From an uncultured Trichormus sp. (GTDB taxonomy: Bacteria > Cyanobacteriota > Cyanobacteriia > Cyanobacteriales > Nostocaceae): a stretch of 43,143 nucleotides of DNA. The stretch lies in NCBI GenBank assembly GCA_936914905.1, contig CAKZGI010000333.1, positions 1-43,143 of the forward strand, in the 5' to 3' direction. A model generated the notes under the pieces. The model was not told where the DNA came from, ran no database searches, and saw only the letters and a program-made list of their open reading frames with translations. Below are positions 1 through 8,938 of the stretch, piece after piece. Made by a program: the position numbers and the translations under genes. Each line of letters starts with the position of its first letter. Position 1 is the stretch's first letter.

Positions 1-1481
1 TTCAATTTCACCAGGGTCAGGGGGCATCATCTACCAGTTCTCCATCTACCCTTCTGGTGTATAGATATTATTGGCACTCTTACACCTTATTTAATCCACT
101 TTCCTAACGGTTTAGTTTTGTTCGATTGAAGTTACTTGCCGTCGCGGGATTTCTACTTCCGAAAAGTTCCTCAAATCACTGAGATTTATGATCTAATTAA
201 AGGTATTGAACCCCATCAAGATACGAATAATTATCTACAAACAGTAGCTGCATTAGAAGAACAGGTCAATCAAACGGGGTTAAAATCTCCTCAAGTAAAA
301 ATCAAGTTAGAAGAAATCGGTCATCTCAGCACTGAAATGATTGAAACTAAGCCCTTTGCTGGTGTGGGTAAGAGTCGGTCTCTGGAAAAAATCAAAAATC
401 GGATGCCGGAACACATTGGTCAAAAATCTGCAAAAAATGCTTTTCTTACTTTTTGGAGTCGAGAATATTTATCTAAACGTAGCTGGATTCAAGAAATTAA
501 TTTTTTCAACCAGAAAATTCGTCCTGCTACCGCAACGAACTATTATCGAAAAATAGGGGAAAATGGGGAATTATTGGATAATCTCCGGCTAATTGATCGA
601 TCATTTGTAGCCATATTTGGCTTGGAATTACTGGGACGCACTTTCTATATAAAACGGCAAAATCTCCATTTAAGTTGGTTAGAGGTAATTTTGTGGCGTT
701 GGTATGACCTATTTTTACTAATTCCTTTTTGGCGTTGGCTCAGAATTTTACCAGTCATGGTGTGGTTAGATCAAGCACAGTTGATTAGTTTACATTTAAT
801 CAGAAGGCAACTACATTAAGGAATAGTAGCGAGTTTTGCCGAAGAAATCACAGAAATGGTTGTGGTGCGGGTAATTAACCAGATGCAAGGTTCGATCCAA
901 CTAGGTGGTATAACGCTGTGGTTATTCCAATCAGAAAAAGAGCTTACTTACATAGATATTAATAATAGATTAATGAAGTTGAAGCGATCGCAGGACTACT
1001 ATTGGTACAAAGCATTGTTAATCAGGTCCTGCCTAAAATCCAGCCAGAAATTAACCCCATTTTAGGCCACAATATTGACACGGCTTTTCAGCAAATTCGT
1101 GTTTATCGTAACCTGCTAATGTTGCCAGGAGTAGGACAAGCATAAAACTAACTCAGTGAGCAACTATCAAATCAAATTACCACTAGTCTATCTTCTACAC
1201 TGGTTAGCGCCATTTAATATCCCGTCGCCGCCAAACTTACCAATCAGCTAATTGAAAAATTAACTACTGTCTTAGGTTTAGAATCTCAATAAAAGCACGT
1301 AATCATAGAAATTCAAAATTTACTCAACGACTTTTTAGAGGAAGTCAAAATTAACTACATTCAACGTCTATCTCAAGAGGACATTGAGTAAATTTCTGAA
1401 AAAACCAGACAAATGCAATCACAAGCATCTGTTCCAACAATAGTCAATAGAAGCACTTTCCCAGAAATCCGGGACAGATAG
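1..1481 (+). pseudogene. Decayed cyanobacterial membrane-associated protein, possibly DUF3685/Ycf55-like
   Basis: Coding sequence enters from the left edge. It reads through an in-frame TGA at 127-129 (probably a former Trp codon, since the flanking peptides join as LVLFD-SYLPSRDF), then stays open to TAA 817-819. It continues in the same frame to about 970, shifts by one frame near 970, and runs on to TAG 1479-1481 through further TAA codons (1143, 1149 and about 1218, 1290 and 1389). The longest surviving block is 136-816. It contains a Trp/Leu-rich hydrophobic stretch near 690-770 and a hydrophilic C-terminal part with EEVKINYIQRL. The lesion count shows a dead gene, not a sequencing error. 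The link to DUF3685/Ycf55 is from memory of cyanobacterial proteins of this style and is tentative. It lies immediately upstream of the rimP operon on the same strand. Confidence 0.7.
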
Positions 1482-1576
1482 AGGGGACTGGGGAAGATGA
1501 AAGAGATGAGGGAAATGGGGGAGATGGGGAAGTAATTTTCCTCATACTCAATGACTAATGACTAATGACTAACGAA
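1482..1576. repeat. G-rich tract and ACTAATG heptamer tandem repeat
   Basis: Runs of GGGG/GGGGG alternate with GA-rich spacers up to about 1530. They are followed by three to four copies of the heptamer ACTAATG at about 1548-1574. This is the short tandemly repeated repetitive (STRR) style typical of heterocyst-forming cyanobacteria. It separates the dead upstream gene from the rimP leader. Confidence 0.6.
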
Positions 1577-1656
1577 AAAAATACGCTACACTCATGTTAG
1601 GGGCGAACCAACGACAGTTCGTCACAAGACTTCTTGGAAGATATCCCTATCGCAGG

Positions 1657-1681
1657 AAGTGGGTAGATGCCCACTTTTTTT
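1657..1681 (+). terminator. Intrinsic terminator/attenuator-like hairpin in front of rimP
   Basis: A 7-bp stem AAGTGGG (1657-1663) pairs with CCCACTT (1670-1676) around the loop TAGATG and is followed by a run of T. It ends only 14-19 bases before the rimP start. It therefore sits where an attenuator of the rimP-nusA-infB operon would sit, and premature terminators before rimP are known in other bacteria. Whether it terminates or is read through here is inference. Confidence 0.6.
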
Positions 1682-1694
1682 ATTGAATTCTCAC

Positions 1695-2156
1695 ATGACT
1701 CATCCTTTAGTTCCACAAATTATTGACCTGGCAACACCAGTAGCAGAACAACTGGGATTAGAAGTTGTTGGTATAGTTTTGCACACCAACCAACGTCCGC
1801 TAGTTTTGCGGGTAGACATCCGTAATACCCAACAGGATACCAGTCTGGATGATTGCGAACGGATGAGCCGTGCATTAGAAGCTTCCTTAGATGCGGCAGA
1901 GATAATTCCAGATGCTTATGTATTGGAAGTGTCCAGTCCTGGGATTTCGCGACAACTGATAACAGACAGGGAGTTTATTTCCTTTAAAGGATTTCCTGTC
2001 GTTATCTCCACTTCTCAACCCTACGACGGACAGCAAGAGTGGACAGGTCAGTTGATTCGTCGGGATGAAACAACAATTTACTTAAACCAAAAAGGTCGTG
2101 TAGTTGAAATTCCCAGACCCCTAGTTACCAGGGTGCAGCTGGATGACCGCCGCTAA
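1695..2156 (+). CDS. rimP: Ribosome maturation factor RimP
   Basis: 153 aa, the normal length for RimP (DUF150), a factor needed for maturation of the 30S subunit. The N-terminal alpha/beta domain begins [24 protein letters not shown]. The family signature around the middle ([15 protein letters not shown], then [14 protein letters not shown]) is complete, and the C-terminal Sm-like barrel follows (about residues 90-150, with [16 protein letters not shown]). The ATG at 1695 was chosen because it gives the usual N-terminus. An in-frame upstream ATG at 1659 would translate through the attenuator hairpin and add residues not seen in the family. First gene of rimP-nusA-ylxR-infB. The identification is secure. 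Confidence 0.95.
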   Translation: MTHPLVPQIIDLATPVAEQLGLEVVGIVLHTNQRPLVLRVDIRNTQQDTSLDDCERMSRALEASLDAAEIIPDAYVLEVSSPGISRQLITDREFISFKGFPVVISTSQPYDGQQEWTGQLIRRDETTIYLNQKGRVVEIPRPLVTRVQLDDRR

Positions 2157-2173
2157 CTAATTTTAGACCAGAG

Positions 2174-2237
2174 ATTTTAGATTTTAGATTAGGGGTTTTA
2201 GATAAGAATCTGGAATTCTCAATTTAAAATCTAAAAT
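2174..2237. repeat. Inverted repeat between rimP and nusA
   Basis: ATTTTAGATTTT (2174-2185) is the exact reverse complement of AAAATCTAAAAT (2226-2237), giving a 12-bp AT-only stem around a 40-base loop. The same TAAAATCT-type word recurs outside genes at about 8204-8221 and 20290-20310, so it looks like a dispersed intergenic repeat. There is no T-run after the second arm, so I do not call a terminator. Confidence 0.5.
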
Positions 2238-2277
2238 TGTAGCGGTTGCTGACATAAAAGTTAAGGAGAATATGCTT

Positions 2278-3555
2278 ATGTCAATGGTTACTTTACCTGG
2301 ATTAAAAGAATTAATTGAAAGTATTAGCCGCGAGCGAAATTTACCTCGTTTGGCAGTGCAATCATCTATTAGAGAAGCATTACTTAAAGGTTACGAACGT
2401 TATCGCCGTGCCCAAAATTTAGAACGCAGACAATTTGATGAAGATTATTTTGATAATTTCGAAGTAGAACTGGATATTGACGGAGAAGGCTTTCGAGTTC
2501 TTTCTACCAAAACAATTGTCGAACAAGTCAATAACTCCGACCATCAAATCTCTCTAGAAGAAGTACAACAAGTAGCACCAGAAGCCCAATCAGGCGATTC
2601 AGTGGTGCTAGATGTCACCCCAGATCAAGGTGAATTTGGGCGGATGGCAGCAATGCAAACTAAACAGGTATTAGCGCAAAAATTGCGGGATCAACAGCGC
2701 CAAATGGTGCAAGAAGAATTCCAAGATTTAGAAAGCACCGTTTTACAAGCCAGAGTTTTACGATTTGAAAGGCAGTCTGTAATATTGGCAGTCAGCAGTG
2801 GTTTTGGTCAACCAGAAGTAGAAGCTGAACTACCCAAACGAGAACAGTTACCTAACGATAATTATCGAGCCAACGCCACCTTTAAGGTATACCTAAAAAA
2901 AGTATCCCAAGGTCAGCAGCGTGGACCGCAATTACTAGTTTCTCGTGCTGATGCTGGATTGGTAGTTTATTTATTCGCCAACGAAGTTCCAGAAATAGAA
3001 GATGAAGTCGTGCGAATAGTCGCAGTAGCACGAGAAGCTAATCCCCCTTCCCGTTACGTAGGTCCAAGGACTAAAATAGCAGTAGATACCCTCGATCGTG
3101 ATGTAGACCCAGTTGGGGCTTGTATTGGCGCTAGAGGATCTCGAATTCAAGTAGTAGTTAATGAGTTACGGGGTGAAAAAATAGATGTGATTCGCTGGTC
3201 TCCAGATCCAGCAACTTATATTGCTAATGCTCTAAGTCCAGCACGAGTGGATGAAGTGCGGCTGATGGACCCAGAAAGTCGGCAAACCCACGTACTGGTA
3301 GCTGAAGATCAACTGAGTTTAGCTATTGGGAAAGAAGGGCAGAATGTTCGATTAGCTGCTAGATTGACAGGTTGGAAAATAGACATTAAAGATAAAGCTA
3401 AATATGATCATGCCGCAGAAGATACTAAATTTGTGGCTGTCAGGGCAAAATATCAACCAGAAGATGATGAAAATGAGATGGAGGAACTAGAGTATGAAAA
3501 TCAAGAAGAATTAGAATTAGAGCATGATAGATTTGGCACTGGTGAGGAAGATTAA
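2278..3555 (+). CDS. nusA: Transcription termination/antitermination factor NusA
   Basis: 425 aa. NusA binds RNA polymerase and nascent RNA and modulates pausing, termination and antitermination. Domains in order: N-terminal RNAP-binding domain (about 1-125), S1 domain (about 130-200, LQARVLRFERQSVILAVSSG), KH1 (about 225-300, with DPVGACIGARGSRIQVV) and KH2 (about 320-375, LAIGKEGQNVRLAARL). An acidic tail rich in Glu and Asp ends the protein. As in cyanobacteria generally, the two C-terminal acidic repeats of E. coli NusA are absent. A strong AAGGAG lies at 2263-2268. ATG 2278 is 9 bases downstream and gives the usual MSMV start, while ATG 2272 (spacing 3) is possible and adds two residues. 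Second gene of the operon. Confidence 0.95.
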   Translation: MSMVTLPGLKELIESISRERNLPRLAVQSSIREALLKGYERYRRAQNLERRQFDEDYFDNFEVELDIDGEGFRVLSTKTIVEQVNNSDHQISLEEVQQVAPEAQSGDSVVLDVTPDQGEFGRMAAMQTKQVLAQKLRDQQRQMVQEEFQDLESTVLQARVLRFERQSVILAVSSGFGQPEVEAELPKREQLPNDNYRANATFKVYLKKVSQGQQRGPQLLVSRADAGLVVYLFANEVPEIEDEVVRIVAVAREANPPSRYVGPRTKIAVDTLDRDVDPVGACIGARGSRIQVVVNELRGEKIDVIRWSPDPATYIANALSPARVDEVRLMDPESRQTHVLVAEDQLSLAIGKEGQNVRLAARLTGWKIDIKDKAKYDHAAEDTKFVAVRAKYQPEDDENEMEELEYENQEELELEHDRFGTGEED

Positions 3556-3707
3556 TCCTAAACAGCTTTTGCTAGGCGTTATCTGTTCACTTTCCAGCCT
3601 TTAATTTAAATTAAAAAACATTTAGCAGGTGTCAAAATAAAGAAAAACTAACAAAAACTAAATTTTTAGTAGACTACGAATAGCTGACCTAACTGTGTGA
3701 AAACCCG

Positions 3708-3980
3708 ATGAGACCGAATTATCGGCGTTGCATTAGTTGTCGCCGAGTAGGACTAAGAGAAGAGTTTTGGCGGATAGTCCGCGTCTTTCCATCTGGAAAG
3801 GTACAATTAGATGAGGGCATGGGCCGTTCAGCCTATATTTGTCCACAAACTAGCTGCTTACAAGCAGCGCAGAAAAAAAATAGATTAGGGCGATCGCTAC
3901 ATGGAGCAGTGCCTGAAACAGTGTACCAAACATTGTGGCAGCGCCTAACCGTAAGCAATACCCAAAGAAATCAGATTTAA
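3708..3980 (+). CDS. ylxR: YlxR family (DUF448) RNA-binding protein
   Basis: 90 aa. YlxR proteins are small nucleic-acid-binding or nucleoid-associated proteins usually encoded between nusA and infB, as here. The family signature is clear: MRPNYRRCISCRRVG at the N-terminus (Cys pair CISC), FPSGKVQLDEGMGRSAYICP in the middle, and a basic C-terminal helix (QKKNRLGRSLHG). The role is known only in outline (transcription modulation in some bacteria). Gene order and the RRCISC/GRSAYIC motifs make the assignment firm. A 152-base gap separates it from nusA. Confidence 0.9.
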   Translation: MRPNYRRCISCRRVGLREEFWRIVRVFPSGKVQLDEGMGRSAYICPQTSCLQAAQKKNRLGRSLHGAVPETVYQTLWQRLTVSNTQRNQI

Positions 3981-4469
3981 TTGGAAAAACTCCAAAACGG
4001 TAATTCCTAAAAAAAATTGTGATGAAAGCCTCATAAGTGGCGCTCTCATCACAACCTCTGGTATCGTTGGGGTTAGTGCCAAAATAGTAAATGGGTGTAG
4101 AAGTAAAGCGACTCTCCAAAATAGAGAGGGACTCTAAAGCAATACTCCCAACAAGTTTTACTAGATTGTGTTGTGGAAGACTCAGAATCAGCAAAACAAA
4201 AAACTCAAGCATGGCAACCTGGTAGCGCTAAAGCGCAGTTCGGCGTCATGGCTAACCACAAAATTTTTTAAATCAAAAATTTTTGTGGTTAGCCAGTCAA
4301 CCATCATTTCTGATGGAGATGCCAGCATTAAACCGAAACATCTCTCTTTCCTAATTGGAGGCACCGGCAACATCACCAAGGGTAACCTAAAAAACAGTGA
4401 TCAAAGGATGGAGATGTCGCAAACCAGGCAACCATCCGCTAAAACTGTAAATTTAAGGGGAAAGAGTGG
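3981..4469 (+). promoter_or_regulatory. Long structured leader upstream of infB
   Basis: 489 bases without a convincing gene. Two strong inverted repeats are visible. TTGTGATGA (4017-4025) pairs with TCATCACAA (4046-4054). GGCTAACCACAAAA (4250-4263) pairs with TTTTGTGGTTAGCC (4281-4294), with inner A/T pairing extending the second stem towards about 20 bp. Neither is followed by a U-run. The infB ribosome-binding site AAGGGG lies just before ATG 4470. In many cyanobacteria a YlxQ/L7Ae-like gene may occur here, but I see none. A separate infB promoter or a structured 5' UTR is inference. Confidence 0.5.
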
Positions 4470-7400
4470 ATGAACAACGGAAAAGTTAGAATCTACGAAT
4501 TATCAAAGGAATTGAATTTGGATAACAAAGAGCTATTAGCAATTTGCGACCAGCTCAACATCGCGGTCAAAAGCCATAGCAGTACGATATCAGAATCTGA
4601 TGCTGAACAAATTCGTACAGCTGCGGAAAAACTCGCAGCTACGAGTGTCACGCCCAAAAAGGAATTAGGTACAAATAACCATAAACCAAATTCACTTAAA
4701 ACTGGCGGACGTAACCGACCTGCTGCAACCCATAAACAACAAATTTTGGAAATTCGCAAACCCAAAATATTGAGAAACACTACCTCACGCCCTGATAGCG
4801 ATTCAATTACTACCAATAACCAAGTTGCTTCGTCCGATAGCTTAAAAGACGAAGCCTTAGTTAATTCTCCCTCTCCTCCAAGGCCTTTCGCTACACCAGT
4901 CTCACCCATGAAGCCGACGGCACCAACTCGACCTGTACCCCGGAATCAATCGGAGACCCCGCAGAAACCCAAGATTGCGGAAACGGATAAGACTACAAAT
5001 CCAAATCCTCCAACATCTGAAAAAATAGCAGCGGAAAAACCAGACAAAACAGTTTCTCCCAGGCCAAAACCGGAAAAAACTCCAAAACCACAACTGGTAG
5101 ATCCACCCTCAAGACCAGCAGAGGAAATAGAGCCTGTAAGTGAACAGCTATCTCAGGCAGTAAAACCCATCCTCAAACGGGAGCGTCTAAAGCGTGGAGA
5201 TGAAGAACGTGAACAAGGTAAGCTAAAACTAGGCAAACCAAGCACAGAGCAAAGAGCGCGTTCAACTCCATCATCTCCCACCAGACCAGAACCGAGAGGA
5301 AACAGACCATCTGGTCCAGGAACATCTTCTATAGATGTTCAACGCCCCAGGCCATCTCGCCATAGTGAACCTCCGGCTGCTCCAGTTGCTACCCCACCAA
5401 GACAGATGGCAGGAGTAGGGGCAAAAAAAGAGGGATTAGATGATACACCAATCACACCTGATCTCCTTGATTTAAAACGCCCATTGCCGCCTCGAATAGC
5501 CAAAGGTGGGAAAAAATGGCAAGAAGAGGAAATAATTGACGAGATTAAAGAAAAGGCAAAGGTTGGACCAAAAGGTAAACGAGCCAAACCCATCCTAGAT
5601 GATGATTTTGAAGAAGACGACTTGCTTGATGAAGATGGGTTGGAAATTCCTGCCACCTTCCAAGTAAGCCTTTCCATTGCTCGTCCTCCTAAACCCAAGG
5701 GGACTAGAGCTCCACAGCAACCAACCCTAGGTGCTTCTGCACCAACTACTAAAAATAAAAAATCTGGTTCATACCGTGACCAAAACCGTCGTCAACAAGA
5801 AGTAGAAGTCAAGCGTGAGCGTCCAGAAAAACTGATCGTCACAGGACCCTTGACAGTACAGGAGTTGGCTGAAGGCTTAGTCATGGCCGATACAGAGATT
5901 GTCAAAATCCTGTTTATGAAAGGCATGGCGGTAAGTATTACCCAAAACTTAGATATTCCGACCATTACCTTAGTAGCTAAAGAATTAGAAGTAGAAGTTG
6001 AAACGGCAGAACCAGAAGCAGAAGCCCGCAAAGTCACAGAAATGATTGACATCGCGGATCTCGAACACCTGATTCGTCGTCCACCAGTCGTGACAATTAT
6101 GGGTCACGTAGACCACGGTAAAACCACTCTGCTCGACTCAATTCGCAAAACTAAAGTAGCGGCTGGTGAAGCTGGTGGTATTACCCAACACATTGGTGCA
6201 TACCATGTGGATCTAGAACATGAGGGCAAACAACAACAGATTGTTTTCCTAGATACCCCTGGTCACGAAGCCTTCACAGCGATGCGAGCTAGAGGCGCAA
6301 GGGTGACAGACATTGCTATTTTGGTAGTTGCTGCAGATGACGGAGTGCGTCCGCAAACAGTGGAAGCTATCAGCCATGCTCAAGCCGCAGGTGTGCCAAT
6401 TGTTGTCGCTATTAACAAGATTGACAAAGAAGGCGCACAACCAGAGCGTGTTAAACAAGAACTAACCAATTATGGTTTAACCGCAGAAGATTGGGGTGGT
6501 GAAACCATCATGGTTCCTGTGAGTGCCATCAAGGGAGAAAACCTAGATACACTCCTAGAAATGGTTCTTCTTGTAGCAGAAGTAGGAGAACTATCCGCCA
6601 ATCCAAATCGCGTCGCCAAGGGAACAGTTATTGAAGCCCATTTGGATAAAGCTAAGGGTGCAGTTGCTACCCTGCTGATTCAAAATGGGACTCTCCATGT
6701 TGGAGATATGTTAGTAGCTGGCTCGGCATTTGGTAAAGTCCGGGCAATGGTAGATGATAGAGGTAAGCGTGTAGAAGCTGCAAGCCCATCCTTTGCTGTT
6801 GAGGTATTGGGTTTAAGTGATGTACCCGCAGCCGGTGATGATTTCGAGGTATTCGCGAACGAAAAAGAAGCTCGGTCCCTCGCAAGTGATCGCGCCGACA
6901 AGCAACGCCAATCCCGCCTGTTACAAGGAAGAGTCACACTGACAACCCTATCGGCTCAAGCAGAAGAAGGCGAGTTGAAAGAACTCAACTTGATCTTGAA
7001 AGGAGATGTCCAAGGTTCTGTAGAAGCCATTATCGGCTCTCTCAAGCAAATCCCTCAAAACGAAGTACAAATTCGGATGTTGTTGGCTACTGCTGGAGAA
7101 ATCACAGAAACAGATATCGACTTAGCTGCCGCTAGTAACGCCGTCATTATTGGCTTCAACACCACCTACGCTAGTGGTGCCAGACAAGCTGCCGATGAAG
7201 CAGGTGTAGACGTGCGTGAATACAATATCATCTACAAACTCCTAGAAGATATCCAAGGAGCTTTGGAAGGTCTGTTAGAACCAGAGTTGGTAGAAGAACC
7301 CCTGGGACAAACAGAAGTACGTGCTGTCTTCCCTGTTGGTCGTGGTGCAGTAGCTGGTTGTTATGTACAATCAGGCAAACTGCTTCGCAACTGCAAAGTG

Positions 7401-7598
7401 CGTGTACGTCGTGGCAATAAAGTGGTCTACGAAGGCGTTCTTGATTCCCTCAAACGGATGAAAGAAGATGTCCGCGAAGTCAATTCTGGTTATGAATGTG
7501 GTATTGGTATTGATAAGTTCCATGACTGGGCTGAAGGTGACATCATAGAATCCTATCAAATGGTAACTAAACACCGTACTCTTACCTTGACTAAGTAG
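4470..7598 (+). CDS. infB: Translation initiation factor IF-2
   Basis: 1042 aa, the long form usual in cyanobacteria. IF-2 is the GTPase that brings initiator fMet-tRNA to the ribosome and promotes subunit joining. Order: IF2_N module at the N-terminus ([19 protein letters not shown]), then a long Pro/Lys/Arg-rich disordered linker to about residue 450. A second IF2_N module follows (about 452-515, [22 protein letters not shown]). The G domain from about 540 has GHVDHGKT (G1), [10 protein letters not shown] (G2), DTPGHEAF (G3), NKID (G4) and SAIKGEN (G5). Domains II to IV follow and end TLTK. All GTPase motifs are intact. Last gene of the rimP-nusA-ylxR-infB cluster, followed by a long hairpin. 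Confidence 0.97.
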   Translation: MNNGKVRIYELSKELNLDNKELLAICDQLNIAVKSHSSTISESDAEQIRTAAEKLAATSVTPKKELGTNNHKPNSLKTGGRNRPAATHKQQILEIRKPKILRNTTSRPDSDSITTNNQVASSDSLKDEALVNSPSPPRPFATPVSPMKPTAPTRPVPRNQSETPQKPKIAETDKTTNPNPPTSEKIAAEKPDKTVSPRPKPEKTPKPQLVDPPSRPAEEIEPVSEQLSQAVKPILKRERLKRGDEEREQGKLKLGKPSTEQRARSTPSSPTRPEPRGNRPSGPGTSSIDVQRPRPSRHSEPPAAPVATPPRQMAGVGAKKEGLDDTPITPDLLDLKRPLPPRIAKGGKKWQEEEIIDEIKEKAKVGPKGKRAKPILDDDFEEDDLLDEDGLEIPATFQVSLSIARPPKPKGTRAPQQPTLGASAPTTKNKKSGSYRDQNRRQQEVEVKRERPEKLIVTGPLTVQELAEGLVMADTEIVKILFMKGMAVSITQNLDIPTITLVAKELEVEVETAEPEAEARKVTEMIDIADLEHLIRRPPVVTIMGHVDHGKTTLLDSIRKTKVAAGEAGGITQHIGAYHVDLEHEGKQQQIVFLDTPGHEAFTAMRARGARVTDIAILVVAADDGVRPQTVEAISHAQAAGVPIVVAINKIDKEGAQPERVKQELTNYGLTAEDWGGETIMVPVSAIKGENLDTLLEMVLLVAEVGELSANPNRVAKGTVIEAHLDKAKGAVATLLIQNGTLHVGDMLVAGSAFGKVRAMVDDRGKRVEAASPSFAVEVLGLSDVPAAGDDFEVFANEKEARSLASDRADKQRQSRLLQGRVTLTTLSAQAEEGELKELNLILKGDVQGSVEAIIGSLKQIPQNEVQIRMLLATAGEITETDIDLAAASNAVIIGFNTTYASGARQAADEAGVDVREYNIIYKLLEDIQGALEGLLEPELVEEPLGQTEVRAVFPVGRGAVAGCYVQSGKLLRNCKVRVRRGNKVVYEGVLDSLKRMKEDVREVNSGYECGIGIDKFHDWAEGDIIESYQMVTKHRTLTLTK

Positions 7599-7615
7599 TC
7601 TTGAGTACCAACTGT

Positions 7616-7698
7616 TGAGTGCTGAGTAAATTTATGAGTGTTGAATTGACATAATATTTAGTTCATTCAACTTTCAACGAAAGAAATCTCAGCACTCA
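7616..7698 (+). terminator. Long hairpin after infB
   Basis: TGAGTGCTGAG (7616-7626) is the exact reverse complement of CTCAGCACTCA (7688-7698). Inside it TTGAAT and ATTCAA can also pair, so the transcript can fold into a long stem just downstream of the infB stop. There is no clear U-run. It may be an end-of-operon structure or simply a dispersed repeat. Confidence 0.4.
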
Positions 7699-8259
7699 TA
7701 ACTCTCCAGAAACATATAGTGCAAAAGGGTGAGACTTGGACTTATGTCATACTGATAGCGCAGGGTGGCTTAACCCATGCGTAATGTAGAGCAGCGAAGT
7801 ATGTCGGAGATTCTTCACTATCTCTTTCAGAGACACTCCGCTAACGTTAAGAATGACACTTTTAAACCGTTTTTAGTATATCACCTAAAGTGGTAGCTAA
7901 TAGGTAAAAATCTGCTTCTTGAACATAAAAAGGCATTAAATCAGTAGTTGAAAAATTTCTGTTTAATTAAGAAAATAAGAAAATAAGTTGTTTTGATAGA
8001 TTACTTTGAGTATATTCCTCATCTTAGTGATCAATAAGACAGAATTTACTCTTATATAAGCGTTCTCTTTAGAAAAGATCAACTAAGATTTCAGAAATTG
8101 AGAACTAAGGGTGGATTCCAACATGCCCCATTTGAAAGATGTTAGATTTAGCTTGTTTGGTTTATGTCTTATCCCTTGGGGATGAAACAAATCATCAATC
8201 CAAAATTCAAAATCTAAAATTGTTTGACCCTGGAAGTTAAAAATGAGGAATGAGGAACT
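7699..8259. other. Intergenic stretch without a gene
   Basis: No coding potential I can support. It holds a GC-richer block at about 7755-7860 (GGTGGCTTAACCCATGCG, then CTCTTTCAGAGACACTCCGC) that looks like a dispersed cyanobacterial intergenic repeat. An AT-rich part follows. At about 8200-8221 there is a CAAAATCTAAAATTG word like the one between rimP and nusA. Confidence 0.4.
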
Positions 8260-8457
8260 ATGGCTCAAATTTCAGCTTCTAGCCCAGGCCAAATTTCTCG
8301 TGAAAATCGAATTTGGCAAAACCTTAAGTATGCCATTTCTGTTAGTTCCGGTTTTCAAAGCTGGCAACTAGAGTGTAATACTCAGTTACAAGGGTTACGC
8401 CTAGAACAGCAAGTACAACGGTACTTACGAGAAACATTAGAAACTTTAGCTTATTAA
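8260..8457 (+). CDS. Small conserved-looking cyanobacterial protein
   Basis: 65 aa, soluble, no signal peptide or membrane segment. It is Gln-rich with a helical C-terminal half (LQGLRLEQQVQRYLRETLETLAY). The ATG is preceded at good distance by GAGGAA, which supports real translation. I do not recognise the family and give no function. It stands alone between two gene-free stretches. Confidence 0.6.
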   Translation: MAQISASSPGQISRENRIWQNLKYAISVSSGFQSWQLECNTQLQGLRLEQQVQRYLRETLETLAY

Positions 8458-8938
8458 TAACTCAGTAAGCCTTTGGAGCGTTGTTAATTTGTAGACCATT
8501 GGCGGCGGAATGCATGGTAAATCATTTACCAGACATCTACAGCCCAGGTCCGTGAGAAAATGCCACCATAACCATAAAATTACCGTTTTTTTATTTAATA
8601 CAGTTCGATTAACCTCCACAGGCTAAACATTGTGGCTCAAGTTAACTGAACCGTATTGTTTTTTAATGAAAATTTTCCCTGAATAAGTGTTGATCATCCA
8701 GTATAGTTTTGCATAGATTTTCTGTAGATCAAAAACTTCTTGGTGGACATGGGGATGCAATACTTTTTGGTGGGTCCGGAAAGGGGGAAAGGAAAGAAAA
8801 ACCTTCCTTTTTTTCCAAAACATCACACCCCACTACCGGCCTCAACAAATAACTTTGTGAGCTGCCGATTTTACAATTAAACGCTGTCCTCTCAAATGGT
8901 TTTGAGAGTAACGTCATCAAGTACATTGCAAAAATAAA
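8458..8938. other. Intergenic stretch without a gene
   Basis: No supported gene. Short minus-strand ORFs here overlap each other and lack family features. It includes a purine-rich stretch at about 8775-8800 and a homopolymer-rich CCTTCCTTTTTTTCC stretch at about 8803-8818. A promoter for the SLH gene at 8939 must lie here, but I cannot place it. Confidence 0.35.

Noticed and set aside
4168-4473. Open 101-codon frame between ylxR and infB
   Set aside because: It runs through a 45-base hairpin and overlaps the infB start, has no family features, and its reading of the two hairpin arms is an artefact of the inverted repeat.
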